Shown: in pieces, positions 50,183 to 62,464 of the stretch | Layout of the letters: each line of letters begins with the position of its first letter | Numbering within the stretch: position 1 is the stretch's first letter | The notes under the pieces: generated by a model | The model's input: only the letters and a program-made list of their open reading frames with translations | Databases searched by the model: none | Told to the model about the DNA's origin: nothing | NCBI GenBank assembly: GCA_000708835.1 | Contig: DF237175.1 | Coordinates: forward strand, 62,001 to 126,000 | Direction of reading: 5' to 3' | Length of the DNA stretch: 64,000 nucleotides | DNA from: Klebsormidium nitens | Taxonomy: Eukaryota > Streptophyta > Klebsormidiophyceae > Klebsormidiales > Klebsormidiaceae | Translations under genes and position numbers: made by a program

Positions 50183-51175
50183 TCAAAAGCTGCCTAATCT
50201 CTTCTCAGCTAGAAGTACGAGCAAACCTTGTTGGCCAAGCAACACTTCGTTTGAAAAGCTAATGAATGCGAGCCAGAGGACAGGACTGATATCCACCCCA
50301 CCGATGGGTGGTATCAATCTTCGTGTGGGCCCCAACACCGGCTCAGTGGGTGCATAAGCGATGACATAAGGGAACTTGGTGGCAGGAAGCTGGGGGTACC
50401 AGGACATAACTATCCGAATGATGAAAAGGAATGTGGAGATTGCAAAAACAGGGCCCAAGATGGTGATCAAAACCTTTGCGACGGATGGATCAAGATCTGC
50501 TAGTTGCCACAAACTGTTCAGAGGTCCTTCTGGCGCCGACACCCCCTCCACAGCGGCAATTGCGGGGTCAGACGACAGACCAAGGGAAGCCAGCGTGGCT
50601 GTTGCAACAGTGTACATTGGATTTGCCTGCCTAGGTCCACTGCTGGCATCCACCACTGGTGACCGTCCTGGAGATGCAAAGGTCCTGGATCAGAGAGTTG
50701 ACCTGCTGCCAATCCAAGCAGAGAGTGGAGACAACCGCAATGTTGAAATTTCTACACACAAGGTGGTGAAGCAGCGAGTGCCAACTTGTTGAGAATGTTG
50801 CAAACATAGCAACAACCGCAGTGCTGGGCTGCTTAGACTATGAAACTGCTGCAACTGCTTAGATCAGCAGCAAATCATGTAAAACTGGCCGCGGAAGATA
50901 GGTTTCTTGCAGATATCCTGCAAGAATTCAACATGTTGTGAAGAACTTACATGCAAGCACACTGAATCTGCATTTGGGAAAAGCCCTGACTCACCGTCCT
51001 TCGCACCCGAAGCCCCAGTCAGTGTTCTGCAAGGAGGAACCTCATGTGAGCTAGAGCAGCTAAGCGGTACCCGTCTTGCTGCTCCATATCCAGGTTCACC
51101 AACTCGCGTGGCCTGCCTGCTGTGAGGAAAGTGCAGCGATGCTTGAAGACCTCCGAATGCAACACACGCCGCCAT
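50183..51175 (-). CDS. YLMG1: YGGT-family (YlmG) chloroplast membrane protein, 221 aa, 2 exons
   Basis: Exons: 51175-50995 and 50667-50183, joined in phase by GTGAGT and CTCCAG. The first exon is a typical chloroplast transit peptide: Met-Ala start, rich in Ser/Arg/Ala and poor in acidic residues (MAACVAFGGLQASLHFPHSR, then RRVPLSCSSSHEVPPCRTL). The mature part has one YGGT domain: a helix at about 118-142 (VLITILGPVFAISTFLFIIR), the loop IVMSWYPQLPATKFPYVIAY, APTEPVLGPTRRLIPPIGGV and a second helix DISPVLWLAFISFSNEVLLG, ending LLVLLAEKRLGSF. Plant YLMG1 proteins of this pattern sit in thylakoids and affect nucleoid distribution; the cyanobacterial kin act near cell division. CCB3, a related YGGT protein, is the main alternative. 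Confidence 0.87.
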
Positions 51176-51913
51176 TGGTTGCCCGCTCAAGCGAGCGCTT
51201 CGAACTGATTGGGAACCTGCTGGGTACGGTACAACAGAGACAAACGGGTGCCTTGAGGTTGCACGTAAGCAGCACAGCCTCCCAGCAATGCTGCTGAATA
51301 CCTGCCACGTACAGACGTCGCCTTTCTCTGGCCAGAGACCGGCTGAACGCTGGCACCAGAGAGAAAGGCCAGGGCTACCTGCTTAAATATATCCTGGATT
51401 TTACCCAAAGTAAAATTAGTGAGCGGCGACGGTCATTTGTCGCTTCCACCAAAAAATGTTCACTACCGTTGTCAAAGACGGGCCGGGCTTCCCGGCTTCT
51501 AAGCTTGCGTCTAGACTTTGAGCACTGCCGTGACCACAGACGTTACATACCCGTCAAGGTAACCGGCACCTTTTCAGTGCCGCAAGATGTGAAAATTCTT
51601 TACAAATCTAAATAAATGCGTTCGACTTCTGTAGGTATGTAAATCACGTCAAAAAGCAAGCATGCATGGCATGCTCCAGCGTCCAAACTTCCATTGGCAT
51701 CACTTGTTGGCGCTGGCAAGTCTACTGAGCGCATTGCCCCAGAGTGGGCTTGAAGTTGTGTGGGTTCCAACAAAGGCGACCTTTACTTTGTTTGCTGCGA
51801 TGTGAAGCTTGCAGCATTTGAGACAATGCCACATGAAGCCAGCATTGGATCTGACTGAAAGCTTGCAGCCCGAGGCTTCACGTTGACTTGTAGATGGATC
51901 CAGCAGCCCAACA
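51176..51913. promoter_or_regulatory. Shared intergenic region between divergent YLMG and glyoxalase-fold genes
   Basis: About 740 bp separate the two start codons, so the region probably holds both promoters and leaders. No specific element recognised. Confidence 0.4.
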
Positions 51914-52914
51914 ATGGCGCGGCTGAGATACATCATGCTCCTACAGCGAGACGTTCCGAGGGCGGCGAAATTTTACAGCGAAGGATTGGGTCTAACAGTC
52001 AATGTGTGCTCAGACCGCTGGGCGGAGCTGCAGTCTGGGGACATGAAGCTAGCCTTGAAACAAGTGGACAGGTTTGCGCACAGCTCTCAAGCACTTTGCA
52101 AGCCGTCTTTGTGTTCCCTGCTCTGTCCTGAGTTTGTAGACTGCTCACGGCTGTGGAATACTGTAACTGAGCAGGTGAGGATAGGGTGGTGAGTCATTTA
52201 TGAGGCCCATAACAAAGCCAGCGTGGGCCAGATGACAGAGTAGTGCATCATGCCCCCTTTTGTTATCCTGCGCAAGCAGGTCTATGTTGAGCTGCCATTT
52301 CATGAGGCATGTCCAGATCAGGCATGTCCCTGCAATGTTGTGATCGAGGGGATGAAAAGTGCACCACCTCTCCATCAGAACTTGAAAGCTAATCAAGGCT
52401 TCAATTGGCATCGAATGTGTAAGAATCTGATGATGTAAGGCGAATGCAAACATCTAGCATCATTGTTTGATTGATGAAGTACACTGAGTGGAGCCGCCTA
52501 AGGTTCCAAAAGTCTGATGACGATCCAGAGAGGCTTTTCTTGCGCTAAACTTCCGAGCGGTTTCTGTTGCACTTATGTGTTCCGTTCTTTCCCAATACTA
52601 GGACTTGAAGAAATGTCCTTGTCATATTATTACCCTTCTTTCATCACAGCGAGGCCCATTGCACCACTGGCTACAGCCCCTTCCTCCACTTTGACGTCGA
52701 TGATCTGGATGGAACTGTTCAGCGGTTGCTGTCCCTTGGAGCATTCCTGGACGGGCCCATAAAGTATCCAACACATGGAAAGGTCAGTCATATCTTGCAG
52801 TTGCAGACGGCGGCCTGGTCAAAGGTCCCTTTCATATGCTCTGCCTTAAGAGGAACAGAGTTGCTTCGAAGTCCTAATGAGGACATGGTAGGCACGGAGA
52901 TGGTAGGCGCGTGA
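51914..52914 (+). CDS. Glyoxalase/VOC-superfamily protein, 114 aa, 3 exons
   Basis: Exons: 51914-52071, 52650-52782, 52861-52914; phases join. The product follows one VOC (glyoxalase-fold) module: MARLRYIMLLQRDVPRAAKF, YSEGLGLTVNVCSDRWAELQ, SGDMKLALKQVDSEAHCTTG, YSPFLHFDVDDLDGTVQRLL, SLGAFLDGPIKYPTHGK and LLRSPNEDMVGTE. It matches my memory of a short plant lactoylglutathione lyase-like protein (Arabidopsis At1g64185 type) along its full length. A single module would have to dimerise to form a metal site. Where plant members have DGHxxGLFE, this protein has NEDMVGTEMVGA, so the C-terminal metal-ligand region differs or the last intron is misplaced. The exon 1 donor GTTTGC is weak but the phase is right. 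Substrate unknown. Confidence 0.75.
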
Positions 52915-55041
52915 ATGTATTGAATCTGCCAGTCAAAGTAAGGTTCTTTTCCAACCTGCGAGACTAAGGTATGGTGTCCGAGTCTGCAGGTCCGGGCCAG
53001 GTTGTGGGGAGGTTTGTTGAATGTTTCAGACTTTCATACCCTCAGTAGTTTGGAGCCTTTGTGCAATCATCAAACATATGGAAAACATATGAAAGTGGTT
53101 CCCGATGCGCTTGTGACCCTCACAACTTTTGAGGCATGGTTTTGCGAGGTTTGAAACACGGTTAGATAGATGTCGACACTGTTGCAGGATGGCTTGCTCG
53201 AAATTATTGATTATCCTTTACTCCAAGGGGCCCTTCTGAAATAGCCCTTCTTGAAGTAGTCCATGTCAGGTCGAATGTCGGATCGACCCCCGTGTCACGT
53301 TTGCAATGTGGAAGGGAGTTTTTGAAGATCAAGGTTCGAGGCTTCTCGTTTTCTGACTTCGTCTTGTGACTTTTGTTTTGGATGCTTCTTTCAATATTGA
53401 TTCTAATGTTGAAGGCGAACGATTTTGTATCTCAAAGCCTTGTCAGGCAAAGTGGCCCTCTCTCGACGGATTGCGGCTCATCAGATACAAGGCGTGGTTC
53501 TTTTCGTGATGAAGCTATTCGTGCATGAGGCCTGGACACTTTTCCATTGCAAAGCTCTTTGATCTGCGTCAGAATTGAGTGACCAAAAGTTCTCGACTTG
53601 TTCCTAGAATTTCATGGGTCGCCTGACTAAAGTTGCTCGAGTCTTCTCCTCCTAGCCTTCGGCGACTTGTGTTCCCGATCTTTGAGTCCGGACTAGGGAT
53701 ACTGCTTCCACTTTCCAACCGGATTTACAATTGTTTGCCGACCCGGAGCTTGAGAGTACCTGAGAGTGATCGAAAGGACATATTCTCAAGCTCCAATCCC
53801 TTCGGACTTGCAGGTAGCTGCCATGCGGGGCCCGGACGGCCACATGCTTGGACTACACGAGCCGGCTTTGAGCTCGTAGACCTCTGTCGGAAAGGTTGCG
53901 CCCTGAGTAGGCAGCTTAGAGAATAGGTCGCCAGACTGCCCTCCAAAGACTCTGGGAACCGTTGCTCCTCTGTTTCTGTTGCACCGACATGATCGACGAA
54001 CTGCCTGTACGATCATGACAATGGCGGCAGAAAGCTAGCTCCTCAAACCATTGACTTTGCACGAATTGGAAGGATCGATCAGGCCATGCACATGTGCCTT
54101 CACATTATTACCAGCGGCTATTTAGAAGGCCTCAGCCAGACCCCAAATGATCATGGGCCGCCGCGCCTCCTGACAGCTGCTGGATTCTGGTGAGTGATTG
54201 CGTTGCACTGAGACCACGGGCGTTTCACCGTCGGGCAGGCCGGGGCCGCAATTGACCTCCAATCACGCGCGCCGCGCATGGATACTCTTAGTACCAGATA
54301 CATGATGAATCACGTATAAGTTAGCTGGCAGCGCGTCAACAACGGCAAGCTGGCATGTACAACCTAGTATACGTACTAAGTTTCAATTGTGTGCCACTGA
54401 GTAGATGCAGATATGGAGCATGCTTTAAAGCGATATAGGGGGTTCAAGTTGCCGTATATAATTGAATTCAAAAGTCAATCTGAGAGACGACCATCATTCA
54501 ACTGTCAAATTTGCACAGCAATGCACTGAGTACAGTTGGCAATCTGAACTCGATGTGCAGCCCGGATGACTCAGTGACGATTGTAAGAATCCACCCTGGG
54601 ATCAAACTATTACCGTTTCCTCGCATAATAGACAAGAAATCCAGCACCTGCACATGCGGACCGCCGCGCAGCAAAAAGGTGATAACCAATCAACTCAACT
54701 TCCGAATCCATGGCTATAGAAAAACGTTGTGACTTCTGACAAAACGCCAATCTCCCTGTCGATCCTCTTGAGAAACGACGGATTAGCCTGGTTACCATGA
54801 AGCCCACAGACCTTATGAATAGTCTGTATGTCTCGTTGTCAAAGGAAATTGCATGAGAACCTTTTCATAGCCCGAAAAAATTTCAGAGAGCTTAGAAACA
54901 TTTAGTAAGGCCTGAAACGTTTTCCGCTGATGTACACATCAAAATACAGGGTAAGATAATTCCATGACACTACTACAGAGTTACATATCTAGACTCTACT
55001 GGTGTACCTGCCTTGCCATGTTCTCGGTCAATCTCTTACTA
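52915..55041. other. Long intergenic stretch, convergent 3' flanks
   Basis: No exon chain on either strand. The frames at 53633-53926 (+) and 53652-54016 (-) overlap in opposite senses without recognisable features. Confidence 0.4.
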
Positions 55042-56780
55042 CTACTGTACCCTTTGTAGGTTATGCAACTGCTGCTCATGTCCCCCAACTTGAAGGTGCC
55101 CCTCGAGCCCCCCTACCCGGTTCACCTCGCCCCCAAAGCCTCCCATCGCGGCCACAAAAGACCCCGGCCCAGGCCGCAGCGGCATGTCCTCGTCCCGCTC
55201 CTCCCTTACCCTCTTCCCTCGGCCTTCTGGTACATGCTCGTGCTCCCGACACCGCCTCTTCGACCCCACCTGCAGCGACTCTGGCACGTTCATGCACCCC
55301 CTGACGGTACACCGCTTGGTTGTGAAGTCCTCCATCCCTTGCAGCACGTGCTTCTCGCACCTGGCCGCCCGTATTGAGCTCTGGTTGGGGAACACGTACT
55401 TGCCCCGCTTGTCGCACCCCGGCTCACTGCACCAGCTATGCGCCACATCCCGCATCCCTGGCTCCGCGTGCTCCTTACAGCGGAGGGCTTTGTTCGTGCC
55501 TGGCCAGCCGTACGTGGGGCGCTTGGCGCAGGGCTCCCTCTCCCCAGCCCCGCAAAGCTTGCTCACGGTGTTGACCATGTCCGGGTCAGCGTGAACCTTG
55601 CAGGCGACCTGCATCAAGGCAGAAGTGCCGCTGTCTTTGCATGACTGGATTGGACTCCAAGCAGCATTTCCAACGTGTGGCAAGCCCAGATTATCTGCAA
55701 TTTCAGGCCAGGGCTGGAAGCCTTGCACTCGTCCACTTCCAACCTTTCTCTGCTACTCCTTTAAGATGTGACCATGAAAGGCATACTCGTTGTGCAGTCG
55801 CTGAAGGATGGAGTCCCGTCATTCGTCTGGAACAGTATCCTTGCACAACAGGTTTTGAGATGCCCTGCCAGTAAATGGATGGAATATTGCGGCCGCCTGA
55901 GCAAGGACTGCCAAAATCAGATTTTGAATTGCAAACTAGGCCAGTGCTCAGCTTAGCTTTTCTTGTCACCTCAAGCAGAATTTTTAGTCTTACCGCACTC
56001 TTCCCATGCCAGCCAAAGGTCGGCTGCTTAGGGCATGCCCGACCTTGTCCACACCTTCTCTTTGCCACGTATTTGTCCATTCCATCCTCCTGATGATCCT
56101 CGCACACAATTGGCTTCAAGATGGCCCAGCCATATTCGCACTCCTTCAGACACTCTTCCGACGCTGTGCAATTCCAAACTCGCTTGTTGGCAGGCCGTGC
56201 AGCAGCCAGAGACTCTAGGCTTCCTACAGGAAGAGTAACTCTTGGCTTGCTACCGGCAGGGGGGGCTCCCCTGGCCTCCTTCAGTGCATCAATTGCCTGT
56301 GTCAAGATATTTGCAACGGTATTTTCGGGAGTTTTGTGTTTTGCATTCCTCTCAATTTCCATACCCAGCTGGGCTAAGAGGGACCCCATGACTTCTACGA
56401 GACTCCCCTTCAAGGCCGTTGAAGGAGCAAAGACTAGAATGCTCTGCCAAAGCCTATCCAAAGACTCCTACAAAGAAACACCGAACAAATGTGCAAAATT
56501 CCTTGTCAACCGAGGACTTTTCAGAAAACGCGATCTCAAAATACGTACATCTTGTATATCGCTCTTTGCAACTTTACAACTTCCCCACACTTCACGTTCA
56601 AGCTCCTCCACTTTCCTATTAAATGGTGCTAGGCCGCTCACTTCCCCCCACTGGCAAGGTGCTTCTCTGCATCCTACAGGCAGGCTACAGGCGCTTTTCT
56701 GTATCTCTTGCCGCTGGAGCTGGCTGGCGCCACAGTTTGAAATTTCGTCAAAGAGCGCTGACGTCAAAGAATACAAAACC
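55042..56780 (-). CDS. EsV-1-7 cysteine-motif repeat protein, at least 423 aa
   Basis: Exons in transcript order: 56780-56549, 56467-55994, 55608-55042; phases join. The last two exons hold about five tandem copies of a 37-40-residue motif with the pattern C-x4/5-C-x(14-18)-C-x2-H-x-(x)-x-GM. Examples are RCGQGRACPKQPTFGWHG with CKVHADPDMVNTV, EREPCAKRPTYGWPGTNK with RCKEHAEPGMRDV, and WCSEPGCDKRGKYVFPNQSS with RCEKHVLQGMEDF. This is the EsV-1-7 motif described from brown algae (the IMMEDIATE UPRIGHT developmental regulator) and the Ectocarpus virus EsV-1. Upstream is a predicted helical region (TPENTVANILTQAIDALKEA). The first exon lacks a Met, so the true start lies further 5', possibly near 56882; the neighbouring ATP10 gene begins at 56909 on the other strand. 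Function here unknown. Confidence 0.78.
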
Positions 56781-56908
56781 CTAAAAGAAAGTTATTCGCC
56801 ATGAACGAACGAATTTGAGGGCAGCAGATTTGCCTGCCAGCATTTCTGCAAAAGCTTTGCAGTTTGTGGTGCCCATCACCATCCAGGCGCCCGTGTCCCG
56901 CTCAGGAA

Positions 56909-59564
56909 ATGGCAGATCTTGTCCTCTCCTTGCTGCGTCAGAGCTCGATAAGGGGCTGTTTACAACAAGGACTTGGGTTAGGGACTGCATTGTTGTGTGG
57001 TAGACACGTTGGGCTTTCTGCGACTTCGGCAGTCATTGCAATCTCCTTGCAGCAGAGGCGGCCATACAGTTTCTTTCAGCTTGATAAGGTGACGGCAGTC
57101 CTCCAGATCCCAGCGCAAACTCTTCCTTGGCACTTACGTGTGCTCTCTGGTATGCTGATGGTGCAAAAGTTCAGAGTTTTCATCACAATCAAGCTAGTGT
57201 TCTGCACAGAAAGGTAGTAGGGAGAAACTGGACCAACAGCATTGTGCGCTTTGTGTCGCTGCCCCAAATAATTCTGCCACTATCCATCGATCCGCTTCGC
57301 TGTTCCCTCCATAATTCGATGTTTCGGTGGTGGTGTCACTAGAATGCCAATCTGGATTGCTCTTTTTGAACACTTAAAGCAGAACCGCTTAACTTTTGTA
57401 CGCACCTAGTGGTGCAGGTATTCAACTTCAAAAGGTTGCAGGAGGAACGATTGCGGTTGCAAGGTACCCTTCTTACCCTCTGCTACGCATCATAAGATGC
57501 CGGTACATCCTTTGAGTCACTTTGCCTTTGCCCTGAGCTCAAGCTTGTTGAGATCTTTCGGATCATGGTGCTCATTGGGACAACGAGCCCCCTTATCTTG
57601 GCCCTTTAAATCGCTTGCTTTGGTTTGCAGATGAGATAGAGAGAGGTTACTTTGAGGACTTCAAGGATCTGAAAAAGAATCAGGGCAAGGTGAGTGTACA
57701 TCGAAATTTTGATACTAGTATCCTACGCCAAGAAGGAAAGGGGACAAACACTGCTGCTTATGCCCGAATGAGGCTAAGTCGTTCAGTATAAATGTATGTT
57801 GCTATTGATCCATCTGAGATGGTGAGAAACTATGTCCAGGCAGCTTGCTCTTTATAAGCACGATGCGTTCTGGTTGTCTTTACAACTACTGCTGTGGTGC
57901 AGTTTATTATCATAATCCACTTTCTGATTGCTGGATGGATTATGTCTCTGGGATGCAGGTTCTCTTTAAACACTGTTTTCGGTTGCCGCCGCTATCGCTG
58001 CCACTTGAAATCCATTCAATAGAGCCTTGGAAAGGGTTGCTCAGAGGTGGTCAATGCGTCTTCCTTCAGCTGAATCCTGGTTCCCTCTATCTTTCCATAC
58101 AGTTGGGCCCCGCCAGCAAAGGACTCTTGCCGATTGCAGGCAGTGCCACCTTTCCCGAGCTGCTCTGCAGAGCAGAGGATGGCTCCCAAATCAGGATTCA
58201 AGACGTGTTTGGAAACAAGAACGTCACCCTGGCTTGTGTGGCTTTCCGCCAAAACGCTCAGGTGAGAATCTTTGATTGCATATTCTGAGAGGCGGGACAT
58301 AGAACCGGAAGTTGATGGACACAGATGCCTTGATGGAAATTCACGGGGCGTATGAAGGCAGATCGGACGCGGTGATGCATAGACGGTCGGCCTTGACTGC
58401 GGATTTTATCTGTGTACTGCGTACTCAGAAGGGAGCATGTTATACCTGGATGTTAAGAGTCCCTCCCGGCTTTGATTGTTTGTTTCGCAGCAATGCAGCC
58501 CCTGAAATTGTCGGCGTGCTCTGGGGTTTCAGTCGAAGTCTCTCTCTTGCAGCCAATGGTCGACACCTGGAACCTGGCTTTTCAAGAGGAGCTTCGAAAG
58601 GAGCCAGCTACGCAACTAGTGGAAGTACGTGATGGGGCCGCACGTCAAGCAGTTGCCCTGCTCTCTGCTGTGCAATGACTGTTAATGTTCCTGATGTTCC
58701 TGACTTTCAAATAGTAGGAAATCTTGTAGTTTGGCACAGACTTGGCAACATCGGTAAGCGACTTGGCGGCGTAATCTCGTCTGCACCCCATCAGTCGGCT
58801 CCTTGCCTTCAGGATAAAACGAGCAGAAAATCTGCATCGGTCGTGTACTGTCAAGAGTCGTGACGGCTTCCCGAAATCGCTTTGATCCTGCTGCACTGCC
58901 TGTTTTCAATGAGCCCCCAGAGTCAGCTAGTGGTTTGGAATTCCAATTGGGGTTTGAATAGGCAAATGCTTGACTGTGAATGACTCTTTTTCTTCTGCCG
59001 CAGCTTTCCGTCGTCGAGTCCATCTTCCTGCGTCCATTTCAGAACTACCTCGTCAAATCCATGAGCGCCATCCGAAGACGGTCAAACCCCATGAAAGCGC
59101 CCCCAATCAAAACCGTTGAGCCTGCTTCGCTCTCAAAACCTATTCCCAGCACTCAGCAAGCCCCTCCGTCATCCCAATCAGAGCCACTCACGGCCTCTTC
59201 AGAAAGCTCGCCAGTCTCAAGTTCCGCAGAAACCACGCCCTCGCCGCAAAAGCAAGTGCTACTGTACCATTTCGCCGAGACCTGGGCCATGCGAAAAGCG
59301 CTCAACATGCCCAACCGGCTGACGGGATATGCCCTGCTCGTAGACAGGCACGGGCAGGTTCGATGGCGGGCGACCGGTTATGCCACTACGGATGAGATCA
59401 AGTCTTTGCAGCGGGCTACCCGGCTCTTGGTGTCAGAGTCCGCACAGGCAGCTGCGCTTGCTAAAGAGGGGAGGGGGAGAAGCAAGGCGACGGCGAATCA
59501 AGAACTCGAGGGTGCCTTCGAGAATGAAGGTGAGGGGCGCGGGTCCCATGGACGTTGTCAATAA
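56909..59564 (+). CDS. ATP10: ATP10-like mitochondrial ATP synthase assembly factor, 358 aa, 6 exons
   Basis: Exons: 56909-57088, 57419-57464, 57631-57689, 58103-58261, 58553-58624, 59004-59564; phases join, all GT-AG. The N-terminal 50 residues look like a mitochondrial presequence (LSLLRQSSIRGCLQQGLGLG, then QQRRPYSFFQLDK). Next comes LQEERLRLQDEIERGYFEDF, the charged helix found at this place in plant ATP10. The thioredoxin-like domain follows: LLPIAGSATFPELLCRAEDG, FGNKNVTLACVAFRQNAQ, MVDTWNLAFQEEL, VESIFLRPFQNYLVKSM, VLLYHFAETWAMRKALNM and LTGYALLVDRHGQVRWRATG YATTDEI. ATP10 helps assemble the Fo sector (subunit a) in the inner membrane. A Pro/Ser-rich insert of about 60 residues (about 208-270) and a Gly/Glu/Arg tail are unusual additions. 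Confidence 0.85.
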
Positions 59565-61414
59565 TCTGTCTGCCAGTTCGTTGACTCGAATTTGCTTATT
59601 GGACAATCGAATCACTTCTCGCAGTGAACGGCCAACAACCACGATATCCACTCAACAATTTTGCTTCCCGATAATTGTCTCGCTGCGGGTTTGGACTGGT
59701 CGCGGCTCACCTGGTACTGCGCCCCGCCCCCCCCCTGCGCGCCTGCTCCTCGTACGCCTGCTGCTGCTGCCGCTGCCAAAGATTTGGTTTCTTCTACAAA
59801 AGTCGATTGCGAGCTTCGAAAGCCACACAGCTTTGACATTGCGCCTCACGAAAGAGGGCCGTCGTTGTCACCATTAAGAAAAAATTGTTCGATGCACTTG
59901 GCAGCGTCTCCCCAGTCAATACAATACGAGGGACGGAGACTTGCATCTAATACTTACGCCTAGAGAATGATAAATGTCGTCAGGCTTCGATCGTAATCTA
60001 ACTTCGTCCTCGACTCGCGCATAGTGAAGCTCACCCTATAATCTCAGGGGTACTGTGGACAGTTCTTCGACTTTCAGCAAACCTTGCGTTACCTCTTGTT
60101 CGCAGGCTCCCAATGAACCGATCATCTGCGGCACACTTTTCGAGAACAGCAGCCGGGCCCTCGGGTTATCTCTGAAAACGACAACTCGCATCGAAATGAT
60201 GGAAGCAAAGGTGGGCACACATATCCTCCAAGCAAGACATTACAGTCCTAAGCTGTCCTCCAAGGTGCGGAAGGTGCTTTTGCATACGGTGGTGCTTTGC
60301 GAAAAATGTTGCAAGGCGTCTAGTCTCTCGGAAAGTGACGGGGTGCTCCTGACGTCACGTAAATTCAGTACATCAAAAAGCATCCGTTTGGATCTTCCAA
60401 CGTTTCGAGGGATGTCTTCTCTGCTCTTGCTTGCTTTTTCAGGGTGACCGTCAGCTGCTGATAATGCGATGATGACGAATTGAGTGGATAGCGGAACAGA
60501 AATCACTGACGAAACCTGCCTTACTCAATCCTTTATGCTGCAGCCCGAACGTCCTAGATACACATCTGCAACTTCAAGGTGACCTATTTTCGCAATATCT
60601 AGAAGCGACTAGTTGGTGACGATCTGGCCGGAAGTTCCTGTACAAGCACCGTTACATTTATTGAAGCTGAGTGATGCCGTAACTTGGTTGCTGATCTTGC
60701 AAAAGTCATCACACTTGTTAGTGCAACGTACAATTGATACGGACCTATGCATCGAGTGTCTACATGTGACCCGTTGCAGGCCCGTGATTGTTGATAACAA
60801 CTCAATGAAGAAACCGGACGCAAATTGGAGTTGGAGTTTTTAAGGACAAACGGTGGAGCGTCTTTTGGAATCAAGCTAGCTGTCTATGTCGATGCAATCA
60901 CTGAGGACGTCGGGTCAGCTTGCTGGCAGTACGTGCGTATTTAAATACGTGATGTGCATGCCGATCATGGCTCAGTCAAGTCGAATACATTTTCTTTACA
61001 TATGGGCAATGACTGCTAGGCATGCATGGACTGGGCTGAGGCCTTACAGTTGCAGGGCCACACATGTACTAAAGAGAAAGTATGCATTGGGCCCTAGCTC
61101 TGGCCATGCAGCTCCAGAATATGGTGCACATAGGATCAAGCTGCGGCCAATGAGCTTCTTGCTGCATACAATAGGTAATTGCGACACGGGCTTCAAAAAG
61201 ATGCGCGACGGTCCGGTTGTATATATGTGGTCAATGTAAAGAATTGTAAGTCAGTATGGTGCCGCAGTGCCATCCAGATTAGCTCGTACATAACGGGCCT
61301 TGGGGTGCGCAGCAAGTTTGTTCCCAATGTTGCCAGGCCAAGAGCCTTAAGCTATACAAGTCAAGCATTGTGTCCAGTGCTGTCGGTCGTTTTATCTCCT
61401 TGACAGCACTCTCT
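59565..61414. other. Intergenic, convergent 3' flanks
   Basis: No gene recognised. There is a C-rich tract (GCCCCGCCCCCCCCCTGCGC, near 59720-59739) followed by CTGCTGCTGCC repeats. These give Ala- and Gly-rich chance frames on the minus strand, which I do not call. Confidence 0.4.
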
Positions 61415-62464
61415 TTAGTTGCTCCACCCCCTGAGAATGGTTTGTTCGCCGGACTATCTCGTACCTTTCGTAGATCTCTTTGAAAATTTTTTCCTGCTTT
61501 TCTGCAAGTTCCTTTTCCTTCTTGGCGTTCATCTGCAAACAGTGGTAAGCAAGTAATCATTCTAACATACTATTGGTTTCAGATCCATCGCCCATAGGTT
61601 GGCACTGAGGGCGGGCCCAAGCATCTGTGTATTACCACCTTCAAGCTCTGCAACAGCCCTTTTGAAGTGTTCCAATCGCTGAACCCAACTTACATTCTAA
61701 TCATGTCATTATGCACATCGAATGATGCTGATACTTTTCCGATTTGTTCTCACCGTTTGTATACGAAAAAGACAAGTACGTGCCCCAAGCTGGCTGCTGA
61801 AAGTTTCTTCTAATCATGAGTGAAAGTTGCCGCGTGCATTACCGACCTTTTTGAGCACAGCGCGCTCCGCCTGCTGCCGCCGGTGCAGCTGCCTCCACTT
61901 CATTGCAAACTCCAGCTCAAGAGCGTCTGAGGACCTCCCCAAAAGCTTCACAGGAAGAGGTGCCGGTTCCTGCACGGTATCTTCCTCCAGGGGCAACTGC
62001 GACTCGTCAGCGATGCACGCCATGATTGGCCGCGGCATCCCCCCGACCATGTACAGCTTCTCAGTCGTTTCCTGGATTACTTTCCTGGCCTGCTCCTCAG
62101 TCCCAAACCGAACCAAGGCTGTTCCTATGCACTCTGGATTGCGGCTTGAATCCAGGTAGTTTCTGGCAATGTAGACGCTCTCTACTTTCCCAAACTGAGC
62201 AAAAGCACTGTAAAGAACTTCTTCCGTTCCTACTGTTGGTGGCACGTCCTGGACGGACACCGTTCGCCTTGCTTTCTGTCGCCTACCGGACCTTGGGGAC
62301 AGAGGGGGTGGTGGAGCTACATCCTGTGGAAGGGGAGGAGTTTCCGCAGGCGGGGGTGGAGGCTCTTCAGGAGGGGGCATTAGGGGACCTTGGCCTTCCG
62401 TGGGAAACAATTGCGGTATTGAGGAATAGTAGCCGCCATAGCTGGTGGACGCAGAACCGTCCAT
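61415..62464 (-). CDS. RRM-domain protein, possibly EDM3/AIPP1-like, 233 aa, 3 exons
   Basis: Exons: 62464-61847, 61532-61465, 61430-61415; phases join. An N-terminal proline-rich stretch (PPPEEPPPPPAETPPLPQDV) is followed by an RRM at about 66-142: RTVSVQDVPPTVGTEEVLYS, AFAQFGKVESVYIARNYLDS and CIGTALVRFGTEEQARKVIQ. The RNP1-like segment (IGTALVRF) lacks the usual paired aromatics, so RNA binding may be weak. The C-terminal coil (ALELEFAMKWRQLHRRQQAE, then NAKKEKELAEKQEKIFKEIY) resembles what I remember of Arabidopsis EDM3/AIPP1, which acts with ASI1 and EDM2 on heterochromatin-containing introns. The final 16-nt exon (GWSN, stop) is tentative. The frame is open upstream of the Met at 62464 to a GTG, so an earlier exon is possible. 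Confidence 0.65.

Noticed and set aside
56784-56990. First exon of the EsV-1-7 gene starting at ATG 56990
   Set aside because: It overlaps the ATP10 presequence on the other strand and has no donor in the required phase.
59612-59839. Minus-strand Ala/Gly-rich frame
   Set aside because: Explained by the CTGCTG and C-rich tracts; no other support.
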